A stretch of 33,877 bases of DNA, from contig JAAESD010000018.1 of the NCBI GenBank assembly GCA_024229695.1, forward strand, positions 1-33,877, written 5' to 3'. The notes below the pieces were generated by a model. That model ran no database searches and was not told the DNA's origin. It was given only the letters and a program-made list of their open reading frames with translations. The DNA comes from a bacterium (GTDB lineage: Bacteria; Krumholzibacteriota; Krumholzibacteriia; LZORAL124-64-63). Shown piece by piece: positions 16,673-25,222 of this stretch. A program made the translations under genes and the position numbers. The first letter of the stretch is position 1; every line of letters starts with the position of its first letter.

Positions 16673-17950
16673 ATGTCTACCATTCTTGTAAATAATATAG
16701 ATACTCTGGTTACGATGAATTCAACTCGTGAGATACTGAACGATGCGTGGCTGGTTGCTGAAAATGGAGTCATCGTTTCTTCTGGAACCGGGACTCCACC
16801 AGAAAACAATTACAGTGAAACTCACGATGCCTCCGGATGTGTTGTCACTCCCGGTTTTATAAACACTCATCACCATCTTTTCCAGACCAACACCCGAGCC
16901 AAGTTTGTCGATTCTGAACTTTTTGAGTGGCTGGTTGGACTATATCCAATCTGGGCTGAACTTAAGGACAACCAGTTCTTGCGTGGAGCTGTTGTTGGAA
17001 TGAGTGAACTGCTGCGTTCAGGCTGTACAACTACAACCGATCACCATTACTTGTTCCCGCAGGATGCATCACCTGAGTTGATTGATATCACAATTGAAGC
17101 TGCAAAACAGACAGGCATCCGGTTTCATGCAACCAGAGGCAGCATGAGCAGATCGAAAAAAGATGGTGGACTCCCACCAGATTCAGTTGTTCAGGATCAC
17201 GATACAATTCTGAAAGACAGTCAGCGACTTCTGGAAAAATATCATGACACAGCTCCTGGAGCTATGACCAGAATTGCTCTGGCTCCCTGCTCCCCGTTTT
17301 CTGTTACTCCAGAATTGATGCGTGATACTGCCGAACTTGCCCGTGAACATGGTGCACTGCTCCACACTCACCTTGGCGAAACTGTAGACGAAGACAATTA
17401 TTGCATGGATATCTACCAATGCAGACCTGTTGATCTTCTTGAACAAACAGGCTGGCTTGCAAACGATGTCTGGCTTGCCCACGGCATTCACTTTACAGAC
17501 GATGAAGTTGCAAAGCTTGGCAAAGCAGGAGTTGCAGTTTCACACTGTCCAACATCGAACATGAGACTTGGTTCTGGAATATGTCGAGTCAGAGACCTCA
17601 GAACTGCCGGTTCACCAGTGAGTTTGGGAGTCGATGGCTCTGCAAGCAATGACTCATCGCACATGCTATCTGAACTTAGACAAGCTCTTCTGTTGCATAG
17701 AGTTCTTGGCGGCGCAAAAGCGATGAGTGTGATGGAAGTACTGGAAATGGCTACACTGGATGGGGCCAAAACCTTGAACCGTGATGATATCGGCTCAATT
17801 GAACCAGGCAAACAGTGCGACCTTGCAGTCTGGGACCTCACAGCTCCCGAATTTGAAAAAGTTCACGACCCGGTTGCAGCACTTCTGCTCTGCAGATCTG
17901 TTGATGCGCGGGAAGTTTTTGTTGGTGGAAAGAAAATCTGTAACAATTAA
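16673..17950 (+). CDS. 8-oxoguanine deaminase-like amidohydrolase
   Basis: This 425-residue member of the cytosine-deaminase/AtzA amidohydrolase subgroup has HxH ligands His66/His68 (FINTHHHLFQT), His233 with Glu236 (HTHLGE), His270 (LAHGIHF) and Asp321 (GVDGSASND). The segments ATRGSMS and GVDGSASNDSSHM are those I associate with the 8-oxoguanine deaminases typified by Pseudomonas Pa0142, which convert 8-oxoguanine to urate. Guanine, isocytosine or triazine deaminases are close alternatives. Its position back-to-back with xanthine dehydrogenase genes supports purine catabolism or clean-up. The ATG follows a modest GGA Shine-Dalgarno. It is monocistronic, followed by the unrelated repeat protein. 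Confidence 0.83.
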   Translation: MSTILVNNIDTLVTMNSTREILNDAWLVAENGVIVSSGTGTPPENNYSETHDASGCVVTPGFINTHHHLFQTNTRAKFVDSELFEWLVGLYPIWAELKDNQFLRGAVVGMSELLRSGCTTTTDHHYLFPQDASPELIDITIEAAKQTGIRFHATRGSMSRSKKDGGLPPDSVVQDHDTILKDSQRLLEKYHDTAPGAMTRIALAPCSPFSVTPELMRDTAELAREHGALLHTHLGETVDEDNYCMDIYQCRPVDLLEQTGWLANDVWLAHGIHFTDDEVAKLGKAGVAVSHCPTSNMRLGSGICRVRDLRTAGSPVSLGVDGSASNDSSHMLSELRQALLLHRVLGGAKAMSVMEVLEMATLDGAKTLNRDDIGSIEPGKQCDLAVWDLTAPEFEKVHDPVAALLLCRSVDAREVFVGGKKICNN

Positions 17951-17996
17951 CCCACACTTGCGTTCTAACTAGAGACTTTAACATGGGAGTTTCCTA

Positions 17997-18710
17997 ATGA
18001 AACGCATTGTATTATTATCACTGACCGCTTTACTAATCGCTTCAGCCTGTTCTGCTGGCTGGTTCTTTAATTCTACCAAAGGTTCTGGAGATATAATCAC
18101 AGTTGATCGTGATGTATCGATGTTTGATTCCGTTACCCTTAAAGGTTCACCTGATGTCTTCATTGATGTTGGTCCACTTCTGACTGTTACGGTTACTGCC
18201 GATGACAATATTGTCGATCTGATTAAAACTGAGTCAAAGAATGGCACACTTTTCATTGAGATTGAGAAATCTGTTAGAACGAAAAAGACTCCACGCATCG
18301 ATATCACGGTTCCATATCTGGAAAAAGCCAAAGTAAATGGTTCCGGAGATATCTATATTCAAAATTTTGATGCTGAGACAATGGAGTTGAATGTAAATGG
18401 ATCCGGTGACATCAAGGCAGAAGGCAATTGTAGAACACTTGAAATAGAAGTAAATGGCTCCGGAGATATAGCTTGCAAAGGTAGCAGTAAAACTGTCTAT
18501 GCCAATGTAAACGGTTCTGGAGATATTAAACTTAAAAAGTTTATCGCTGATGATGTTGATGCTGAAGTTAACGGTTCAGGAGATATCAATATCTTTGCCA
18601 ACAAGTCATTTAAAGGCTTTGTCAGCGGTTCTGGAGATATCAGATGTTATGGAGATCCAGAAATCAGGAAAAATAAGGTTAAAGGCAGTGGAGATATCGA
18701 TTACAGGTAA
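17997..18710 (+). CDS. Exported DUF2807 (GIN-domain) protein with eight GSGDI repeats
   Basis: This 237-residue exported protein has an N-terminal signal that ends near ASAC (Cys18), so it may be a lipoprotein, although the lipobox is not ideal. The pentapeptide GSGDI occurs eight times, first at about residue 29. The remaining seven copies begin near residues 115, 135, 154, 173, 193, 211 and 230, a period of 18-20 residues that fits one beta-helix turn per repeat. This is the DUF2807 / putative auto-transporter adhesin head-GIN family, common in Bacteroidota-like bacteria. Cell-surface location is expected and the function is unproven. It is downstream of the deaminase gene, has its own SD-like region, and is followed by a strong bidirectional terminator. 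Confidence 0.85.
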   Translation: MKRIVLLSLTALLIASACSAGWFFNSTKGSGDIITVDRDVSMFDSVTLKGSPDVFIDVGPLLTVTVTADDNIVDLIKTESKNGTLFIEIEKSVRTKKTPRIDITVPYLEKAKVNGSGDIYIQNFDAETMELNVNGSGDIKAEGNCRTLEIEVNGSGDIACKGSSKTVYANVNGSGDIKLKKFIADDVDAEVNGSGDINIFANKSFKGFVSGSGDIRCYGDPEIRKNKVKGSGDIDYR

Positions 18711-18730
18711 ATCCAAACTAAATACAGCAT

Positions 18731-18765
18731 AATTAAGGGCGACCATAGTTGGTCGCCCTTAATTT
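18731..18765. terminator. Bidirectional intrinsic terminator (perfect 15-bp stem)
   Basis: The arms 18731-18745 and 18750-18764 are perfectly complementary across a TAGT loop. The GC core GGGCGACC is flanked by AATTAA/TTAATT, which provides a T-rich tract on both strands. It sits between the convergent repeat-protein and barrel-protein genes and can terminate both. Confidence 0.9.
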
Positions 18766-18773
18766 ATTTAAAA

Positions 18774-19298
18774 CTAGAAGCGTAATGAAACTGCCAAACT
18801 ACCTGCTCCAACTGTATCCAGATTTAATAAATTATTGTAGGAATCAGGATTTCTTCCGTTACCCCACCAGTCGATTGACATGTTTCTAAAATTATATCCA
18901 AGACCTAAAACCAAGCCAACACCAGAATAATCATTTTCCAGAAAATCCCCAATTTCAATTGTTTCGCTAAAGTAATTTAGTCCAGCGTAGAATTTGAATC
19001 CCCTGCGAGACAGGTTTTTCCCAAACAGTATCTGCAAGTCTACACCTGCATCAGTTATACTGCTGAAATCAGTATGTTCGGCAGCATATATTCCACCCCT
19101 GAAAACCAAATTGCGAGAAAGAGCAGTTGAACCAAAAATAGTAAATCCAGTAAAATCATCTCTAGCTATACCATTGTAATCAAAAATCATTGCATATGTG
19201 CCAATCCCAAGTGTGCTTTTCTTTGGTCGAGCAGCTGCTGGAACTACCATCATGCAAATCAATACAGCAACAGTCAGTAGTAAAATAAATCTCTTCAT
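18774..19298 (-). CDS. Small predicted outer-membrane beta-barrel protein
   Basis: The 174-residue protein starts with a signal peptide (cut after VPAAA, about residue 23). The remainder alternates hydrophobic and polar residues with glycines and aromatics (GIGTYAMIFDYNG, NLVFRGGIYAAE, RGFKFYAGLNYFSE, VGLVLGLGYNF) and ends in the strand SLAVSLRF, whose terminal Phe is the typical barrel-assembly signal. About eight strands fit the length. No specific family is recognised. GGAGG precedes the ATG. The stop is nine bases from the terminator stem. Confidence 0.7.
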   Translation of the reverse strand: MKRFILLLTVAVLICMMVVPAAARPKKSTLGIGTYAMIFDYNGIARDDFTGFTIFGSTALSRNLVFRGGIYAAEHTDFSSITDAGVDLQILFGKNLSRRGFKFYAGLNYFSETIEIGDFLENDYSGVGLVLGLGYNFRNMSIDWWGNGRNPDSYNNLLNLDTVGAGSLAVSLRF

Positions 19299-19339
19299 CC
19301 GTAAATCCTCCAGTGTGAAATTATGTGACTCCAGTAATT

Positions 19340-19368
19340 ATAATACTCTGTCTATGTTAATTTCTCAA
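19340..19368 (-). promoter_or_regulatory. Putative promoter for the small barrel protein
   Basis: On the minus strand TTGAGA (19368-19363) and TATTAT (19345-19340) are 17 bp apart, about 42 bp before the ATG at 19298. The rest of the 176-bp gap up to the ABC operon must hold the plus-strand promoter, but I found no convincing box pair there. Confidence 0.45.
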
Positions 19369-19474
19369 CGGCTGTATTCATTATTACTGGAACATCCCTA
19401 CACTTATAGTGTATATTGTCGGTTGCCCGAATTGGGCCCTCATAATTGTACTGCTAAATCAGGAGGCTTATTAA

Positions 19475-20413
19475 ATGATTGAGGTACGTAATGTCACCAA
19501 AACTTTTGGACCGACGGTCGCATTGAATGATGTGTCGTTCAGTTTGAGACAGGGTGAAATCCTCGGTTTTCTGGGACCAAATGGTGCTGGAAAAAGTACT
19601 GCCATGAAAATTATTACAACTTTCCTTGCTGCGGACAGTGGCAGCGTGAGAGTTGATGGCATAGATGTAATGGCTGATCCACTCAAGGTTCGTAGCCTTA
19701 TTGGTTACCTGCCAGAGAACAATCCCCTATATGTGGATATGCTTGTCAGTGAATACTTGAAGTTTGTTGGCCAGGCACGTGGACTTTCTGGCAACCAGCT
19801 TAAGCAGCGCACTGAATGGGTTATCGAATCTTGTGGTATCAAATCGGTACTGCATAAATCAATCAATGAACTGTCCAAAGGTTATAAACAGCGTACTGGG
19901 CTTGCTCAGGCGTTGATACATGATCCTGAGATTCTGATCCTCGATGAGCCTACTAGTGGACTTGATCCCTTGCAGATTATCGGAATTCGTGAATTGATTC
20001 ATAGTCTGGCAAAAAAGAAAACCATCATTTTCTCTACTCACATTCTGCAGGAAGTTGCTCCTGTTACTGACAGGGTTGTGATTATCAACAACGGTAATAT
20101 TATTGCCGATGGCATGATTGACGACCTGCAAAAGCAGGCGATGGAAACCAACAGACTGTTTGTGACCATCAACTCCCCCGATGCCGGAAATGGTTTGAGT
20201 GACCTTGAAGGCGTGGAGTCAGTTATTGAGCTTGGAAATAACAGATTTGAAGTTCGTGCTCCATTTGATCTTGATCTGCGCAACGACATTGTGGCACTCA
20301 GCCACCAAAACAGTTGGCAGCTTCTTGAAATTCAGGAAGCTCTATTCTCATTGGAAGATACTTTTATCGCTCTGAACCAGAATTCTGGTGGAAAGGTGGT
20401 AGATTATGTCTAA
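19475..20413 (+). CDS. ABC transporter ATP-binding protein (GldA/CcmA-like)
   Basis: The 312-residue ATPase has Walker A GPNGAGKS (residues 34-41), signature LSKGYKQR (a LSGGQ variant), Walker B ILILDEPTSGLDP and the switch His (FSTHI). A ~90-residue C-terminal extension is typical of the ABC-2 exporter ATPases of the GldA/NosF/DrrA type. AGGAGG stands eight bases before the ATG. It heads an operon with an ABC-2 permease, a GldG-like periplasmic protein and a DUF4340 protein. In Bacteroidota the GldA-F-G trio is linked to gliding, but the same set without other gld genes occurs in many non-gliding bacteria, so the cargo is unknown. Confidence 0.93.
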   Translation: MIEVRNVTKTFGPTVALNDVSFSLRQGEILGFLGPNGAGKSTAMKIITTFLAADSGSVRVDGIDVMADPLKVRSLIGYLPENNPLYVDMLVSEYLKFVGQARGLSGNQLKQRTEWVIESCGIKSVLHKSINELSKGYKQRTGLAQALIHDPEILILDEPTSGLDPLQIIGIRELIHSLAKKKTIIFSTHILQEVAPVTDRVVIINNGNIIADGMIDDLQKQAMETNRLFVTINSPDAGNGLSDLEGVESVIELGNNRFEVRAPFDLDLRNDIVALSHQNSWQLLEIQEALFSLEDTFIALNQNSGGKVVDYV

Positions 20414-21131
20414 TGCATTGACAATTTTCCGCCGAGAGTTCTCGGCTTATTTCAATAGCCCAATCGCATACATATTTATTATCGTGTTCCTGATCTTGAA
20501 CTGTGGTCTGTTTATGACCCCATTCTTCTTGCAGGGCAACGCTGATATGCGCGACTTCTTCGGCAATCTGCCGCTGTTCCTGATTTTCTTCATCCCTGCT
20601 GTGAGCATGAGGCTCTGGGCTGAAGACAAAAGCAACGGTACTTTTGAATTGCTGATGACTCTGCCAATGAAATCAAGCGAAGTGATGTTCGGTAAATATT
20701 TTGCAGCAATGGCATTCTACTGTATTGCACTACTTGGCACCTTGCCTATCCCGTTGATGCTGATGATGCTCGGTAATCCTGATCTGGGCGCTATCTTTGG
20801 TGGATATATTGGCGCAATTCTATTGGGCGGCCTCTATATGAGCGTGGGCATCTTTACAAGTGGGCTGTTGAAAGACCAAATCACTGCCTTTATTTTAGGG
20901 ATGCTTGCTTGCTTTGCACTTTTCCTGATCGGTATACCTGCGGTTTCAGCAACTATCGATGGCTGGTTCTCCGGCTTCGGTTCATTTCTGCAAAACGCCT
21001 TTGGTTTAATGCCTCATTATCAATCGTTACAACGTGGAGTGCTGGATATTTCAGACCTGCTCTATTTTGTGACACTCACTGGAGCATTCCTTGTGATGAA
21101 TACCTACTGGCTTGAGGGGAGGAAGTACTAA
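20406..21131 (+). CDS. ABC-2 type permease (GldF-like)
   Basis: This 241-residue integral membrane protein has about six helices. The N-terminal pattern IFRREFSAYFNSPIAYIFI is diagnostic of GldF-type ABC-2 permeases, with RLWAEDKSNGTFELLMTLP as the conserved cytoplasmic coupling segment. It overlaps the ATPase gene by eight bases (ATGTCTAA) and is followed by a TAATG overlap, so all four genes are translated together. The C-terminal region ends in a membrane helix and YWLEGRKY. It forms the channel for the adjacent ATPase; the substrate is not identifiable. Confidence 0.92.
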   Translation: MSNALTIFRREFSAYFNSPIAYIFIIVFLILNCGLFMTPFFLQGNADMRDFFGNLPLFLIFFIPAVSMRLWAEDKSNGTFELLMTLPMKSSEVMFGKYFAAMAFYCIALLGTLPIPLMLMMLGNPDLGAIFGGYIGAILLGGLYMSVGIFTSGLLKDQITAFILGMLACFALFLIGIPAVSATIDGWFSGFGSFLQNAFGLMPHYQSLQRGVLDISDLLYFVTLTGAFLVMNTYWLEGRKY

Positions 21132-22807
21132 TGAACAAGCGAAACTTCCGCCTTACTTTTACAGCAGCATCAGTATTGGTAATTGCGATTGCCATTTTCC
21201 TGACTTCTGTTGTTGGCAATATGGGCAATGCCCGAGTTGACCTGACAACTGACAAACTGTTTACCATGAGTCCATCGGCAGCAAAGATTCTGGGTGAACT
21301 TTCAGTACCTGTGCAGATAAAATATTATGTCACCGGTACAAGTGAAATGCCTACAGAACTGAAAAATCTTGAACGTGATATTACCGACAAACTTCGTGAC
21401 TACGAATCAGCTTCCGGTGGTATGCTCGAGCTTTCTGTTTTCGATCCACAAAACGATGAAGAACTTCAGGAAGAGCTGACCGGGCGCGGAATCAGACCTT
21501 TCAAGGTTCAATCGATTGATAAAGATGAAATGGGAATTAAGCTGATCTGGAGTTCCTTGAGTATTGCTTACAAGGATTATCCGGAAGAAATTATTCCCCA
21601 GATTTTACCACAATCGACAACTACGCTTGAGTATGAACTGATCAGCATGGTTTACAGACTCACTCAGGACAAGAAACCAAAAGTTGCACTGTACGCTCCT
21701 GCTGTAGAAGTAGATCAACAGACTGCAATGATGTACATGCAACAGGGAATGCAACCGCCTGCTCCGCAAGAGATTTACGGGACGGTTGGCAAGATGCTTC
21801 AGCAGGAACAGTATGAGGTTGTGAAGGTTGACATCACTGCCGAATCACAGATTCCTGTCGATGCAGATATTCTGGTTGTTCTTGGTCCTAAACATCTGAC
21901 TCCACGTCAGGAGTTTGAAATCAACCGTGCAATCAGTAACGGTATGAACACTCTGCTTGCAGTCCAGGCTCATGAGTACAATTACTCATTCCCTGATCGC
22001 AGAGGAATAAATGTTCAAGGCAGAGGCATTCCTTCTGGTCTTGAAAATATGTTTAATCAATTTGGTGTTTCAGTTTCAACTGATCACCTCTGCGATGAAA
22101 ACAATGAGATGCTTGGTGTACCAAGACAGCAAAATCTTGGAGGCATGCGGTTCCAGACCAATGAACCGGTCAGATTGCCAATCCATGTCAAAGTTTCCGA
22201 ATCTCAGATGAACCAGGATGTTGCAATTACAAACAGGATTTCAGAACTTCTTTATCTGTGGGGTTCTGCCCTTGAAACAGATAAGACAAAACTACTGAAT
22301 AATGAACTGACAGTTAAAACACTGATGAGTTCAAGCAACAGAAGTTGGAGTGCTGATTTCACTGATGGTCTGGTTGCAAACTCTGTGTTCAGCAGTGGCC
22401 AGACAGATGGCAACTTGCCTCTGGCAATGATGATTGAGGGTACTTTCCCTGACAGTTATTCAGGAAGAGAAATACCAGGCTGGGACAGTGAAACTGAAGC
22501 TGTGGTTGTTCCACTTGCAGCTGTACCTGCTAAAATAGTTCTGGTTGGATGTGCGAAAATGTTTGATGACTCAGCTATGCAGGCAGGACAAAATGCACTG
22601 CTGCTGCTGAACTCAATCGATTCCATGGTTCATGGCGATGACCTGATCTCCATCCGATCAAAACTTATGACCCAAAGAGTAATCAAACCTGTTGGTGACA
22701 CTGCAAAGATTCTCCTGCGATTATTTGCTGTGGGATTAGTGCCTGTTGTATTGGTAGTCTTTGGATTATCACGGGCTAATTCCCGTCGTCGTAAGGAGAT
22801 AGCATGA
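21131..22807 (+). CDS. GldG-like ABC transporter auxiliary (COG3225) protein
   Basis: The 558-residue protein has one N-terminal membrane anchor (LVIAIAIFLTSVVGN) and a long extracytoplasmic region opening with the typical VDLTTDKLFTMSPSAAKIL. A thioredoxin/GATase-like segment follows, and a C-terminal helix (LLRLFAVGLVPVVLVVFGL) ends in a basic tail. This is the GldG / ABC-type uncharacterised auxiliary architecture that always accompanies GldF-like permeases. A Met/Gln-rich insertion near residues 195-212 (MMYMQQGMQPPAP) looks like a flexible loop. The TAATG junction to the permease and the ATGA junction downstream show coupling. Confidence 0.9.
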   Translation: MNKRNFRLTFTAASVLVIAIAIFLTSVVGNMGNARVDLTTDKLFTMSPSAAKILGELSVPVQIKYYVTGTSEMPTELKNLERDITDKLRDYESASGGMLELSVFDPQNDEELQEELTGRGIRPFKVQSIDKDEMGIKLIWSSLSIAYKDYPEEIIPQILPQSTTTLEYELISMVYRLTQDKKPKVALYAPAVEVDQQTAMMYMQQGMQPPAPQEIYGTVGKMLQQEQYEVVKVDITAESQIPVDADILVVLGPKHLTPRQEFEINRAISNGMNTLLAVQAHEYNYSFPDRRGINVQGRGIPSGLENMFNQFGVSVSTDHLCDENNEMLGVPRQQNLGGMRFQTNEPVRLPIHVKVSESQMNQDVAITNRISELLYLWGSALETDKTKLLNNELTVKTLMSSSNRSWSADFTDGLVANSVFSSGQTDGNLPLAMMIEGTFPDSYSGREIPGWDSETEAVVVPLAAVPAKIVLVGCAKMFDDSAMQAGQNALLLLNSIDSMVHGDDLISIRSKLMTQRVIKPVGDTAKILLRLFAVGLVPVVLVVFGLSRANSRRRKEIA

Positions 22808-23799
22808 ATAAAAAAACGATAATTATCTTACTTGTAGTTCTGGCTCTGCTAGTTATTGCCAGCCTTACTCAAAAAGAGAGCCATCGTAACGCAGTTACTC
22901 AAAAGGATAATGCTGCTCTTTTTGCAACAGAATTCGATGCTGCAAATATCAGCAGAATTGTTATCACTCAAGGTACAGATACTACTGGTTTAGTTCTGGA
23001 TAAACTTGAGCAATGGGTTGTCCGCTCCCGATTTGGCTATACTGCTGATGAAAACAATATTTACGAGCTGTTGAATATGCTCAACGGTCTCGATGGTCAG
23101 TTCAGAAGTGATAAAGAGCAAATCCTGAGTGATTATGGCCTTGGTAACAGTGAAGCTGTAACAGTTTCCTTGTTTGACAGTGATTTCAATGAAGTTGTGA
23201 GCCTTGAAGTTGGCAAGACCCCTGCTGGAGGCACTGGTCATTTCATCCGCAATACAGCTGACAATAAAGTCTATCTGACAAATACCGGAGTCCTGGCAAA
23301 AATGGGACTGTTCAGTGGCCCTGAACTTCCAAATCATGCGTTCTTCCTGGATACCAAAGTATTCTCAACTACTCGTGAAGATGTCAGGGCAATTACACTG
23401 TATCAGGGCAATGAAATCATTGACTTGGAAAAACGTTATGCAGAAGTTGATTCCATGATTGATTACTCAACCTGGGATTGGGAAATCACCAAACCAGAGA
23501 AAACTATGGCATCAAATGCCGCAGTTGATCAATTGCTCAACAGCTTGTTAAGTATCAAAGCAGCAGACATGGCTGACCCTGCAATTGATATGGAGAAAGT
23601 TGGACTCTGGAAAGCAGCTAAAAGGCTTGAAGTTAAACTTGCCGATGGCTCAACTTTTGAGCTTCGTGTTGGCAATAAACATGAAGGAGAACCTTCCGGT
23701 TATTATGCTGACAATGGCAATCCAAATACTCGATGGATTATAATAGACACCAAGATTGACCAGATTTTCAAATCTTTGGAAGATCTGTTACCTGAGTAG
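22804..23799 (+). CDS. DUF4340 domain-containing periplasmic protein
   Basis: The 331-residue protein has a single N-terminal hydrophobic helix (IIILLVVLALLVIASL) and a soluble domain with the repeated DUF4340 pattern: INRIVITQG-like strand, LEQWVVRSRFGYTADE, then LLNMLNGL. This repeats in the second half as WEITKPEKTMASNAAVDQLLNSLLSI. The internal duplication is visible by eye. DUF4340 proteins are the usual fourth member of GldA-F-G-type operons. AAGGAG precedes the ATG, which overlaps the GldG-like stop. An intrinsic terminator follows within 50 bp, closing the operon. Confidence 0.9.
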   Translation: MNKKTIIILLVVLALLVIASLTQKESHRNAVTQKDNAALFATEFDAANISRIVITQGTDTTGLVLDKLEQWVVRSRFGYTADENNIYELLNMLNGLDGQFRSDKEQILSDYGLGNSEAVTVSLFDSDFNEVVSLEVGKTPAGGTGHFIRNTADNKVYLTNTGVLAKMGLFSGPELPNHAFFLDTKVFSTTREDVRAITLYQGNEIIDLEKRYAEVDSMIDYSTWDWEITKPEKTMASNAAVDQLLNSLLSIKAADMADPAIDMEKVGLWKAAKRLEVKLADGSTFELRVGNKHEGEPSGYYADNGNPNTRWIIIDTKIDQIFKSLEDLLPE

Positions 23800-23815
23800 A
23801 TTGAATGCTCCTTAC

Positions 23816-23849
23816 AAAACGCCTGCTGATTGCTTCAGTGGGCGTTTTT
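23816..23849 (+). terminator. Intrinsic terminator of the ABC operon
   Basis: AAAACGCC (23816-23823) pairs with GGCGTTTT (23841-23848), with an inner CTGA/TCAG pairing in the loop, and the run TTTTT follows. It lies 17 bp after the DUF4340 stop. The remaining ~50 bp before the ssnA start contain no clear promoter boxes. Confidence 0.8.
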
Positions 23850-23899
23850 GCTTGCGTAAAACCAACAATTAAGTGATTTTACAAGGTTAGGAGGTTACC

Positions 23900-25222
23900 G
23901 TGAAAAACAAATCGATTCTTATTCGCAATGCTAATGTTCTGGACTATCTGCCTACTGATATGGACGCTCAACCAGCTCCCAGAGTAGAACTTACCGACTT
24001 GCGAATTTCTGGAGATAAAATCGTTGCTCGAGGCCAAAATCTTGAAGCAATTGAAGGTGAAGAAGTACGCGACATTAATGGTCGCACAATTATGCCTGGT
24101 CTAATCAATGGCCACCATCACCTCTACTCCACTCTCGCACCTGGAATGCCTGCGCCTAAGAATACACCTCGCAGTTTTCAGGATGTGCTGACTGAAATCT
24201 GGTGGAAACTTGATCGATGTCTTGACCATGAAGCTGTATACAAAAGTGCTGTAGCAGGTGCCTGGGATGCAATGCGTTGTGGTACAACAATGATTTTTGA
24301 TCACCACTCAAGTTTGACCTGTGTGAGTAACTCTCTTGATGAAGTTGAACGTGGTATAGATGAAGCTGGCATTCGCGGTTGCCTTTGTTATGAAATCACT
24401 GATCGTGGTGGGCTTGGCAGCAGAGATACTACGATGGATGAGAACCGTCGCTATTTTACTAAAGAGAAAAGTTCAAATTTCCGTGCCATAATTGGCGCTC
24501 ACGCCGGGTTTACTCTTGAAGACAGAACTCTTGCAAGACTACAAGAACTGACTGAAGAACTTGATTGCGGTATCCATATCCATCTTGCCGAAGGATCAAC
24601 AGACAGAGACATCTGTATTGAAAGAGGCTGGGAAGATCCGGTTAGTCGTCTGGATAAGTATGGACTACTCAGACCCGATACTATCCTTGCACATTGCGTC
24701 GATATCACTGATGCCGAAATGGCACTTCTTGATGAACGTGGATGCTGGCTGGTACACAACGGTAGATCCAATATGAACAATTCTGTTGGTCGGGCTCCAG
24801 TTAATAAATTCCCTGCTCGCAGTTGTTTTGGTACCGATGGCCTGGATGGCAATACATGGGGCGAGCTTCGCTCATCATTCTACCGTGGCAATGAAGCTGG
24901 TGAGGGTGAGCTTGGATTACGCAAAGCTTCAGAGATGTGGATCAGCGGATATCAGATGGCGCGTGAATTCTTTGGTGAGCCATTTGGTTCACTGGATGTT
25001 GGCGCACCTGCGGACTTCCTGATCTGCAACGAAGATCAAAAAACACCACTACATAGTGGCAACTGGCTCGGTATGTTGCTCTTTGCTTTCCACCCCTGGG
25101 ACATTCTTGAGGTGTGGTGTGGCGGAAACAAAACATATCGACGTGGAGACAAAGCACCTTTCGACGGCAAACTTTGCCGAGACGCAGCCCAGCGTATCTG
25201 GGACGGGATGGAGAAACTTTAG
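23900..25222 (+). CDS. ssnA: SsnA-type aminohydrolase of the urate/purine degradation cluster
   Basis: The 440-residue amidohydrolase matches SsnA in length and sequence pattern: INGHHHLYS (His72/His74), a TEIWWKLDRCLD segment, FDHHSS, GIHIHLAEG (His228, Glu231), ILAHC (His265), LVHNGRSNMNN and FGTDGLDGN (Asp313). SsnA is a putative metal-dependent deaminase or chlorohydrolase-like enzyme. It is genetically required in the bacterial urate-degradation gene set (ygeX, ygeY, ygeW, ygfK, ssnA, hyuA, xdhD), and its exact reaction is not settled. The start is GTG, placed by AGGAGG six bases upstream. The following ygeY-like gene starts on the last base of its stop (TAGTG). Confidence 0.9.
   Translation: MKNKSILIRNANVLDYLPTDMDAQPAPRVELTDLRISGDKIVARGQNLEAIEGEEVRDINGRTIMPGLINGHHHLYSTLAPGMPAPKNTPRSFQDVLTEIWWKLDRCLDHEAVYKSAVAGAWDAMRCGTTMIFDHHSSLTCVSNSLDEVERGIDEAGIRGCLCYEITDRGGLGSRDTTMDENRRYFTKEKSSNFRAIIGAHAGFTLEDRTLARLQELTEELDCGIHIHLAEGSTDRDICIERGWEDPVSRLDKYGLLRPDTILAHCVDITDAEMALLDERGCWLVHNGRSNMNNSVGRAPVNKFPARSCFGTDGLDGNTWGELRSSFYRGNEAGEGELGLRKASEMWISGYQMAREFFGEPFGSLDVGAPADFLICNEDQKTPLHSGNWLGMLLFAFHPWDILEVWCGGNKTYRRGDKAPFDGKLCRDAAQRIWDGMEKL

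Noticed and set aside
18075..18710. Regularly spaced DNA repeats resembling a CRISPR array
   Set aside because: The repeats are in frame within a coding sequence, encode GSGDI turns, and the intervening segments are coding rather than unique spacers.
25114..25221. Longer start of the ygeY-like gene
   Set aside because: It overlaps ssnA by 108 bases, and the extra residues are basic and unrelated to YgeY; the GTG at 25222 gives the expected length and a TAGTG junction.
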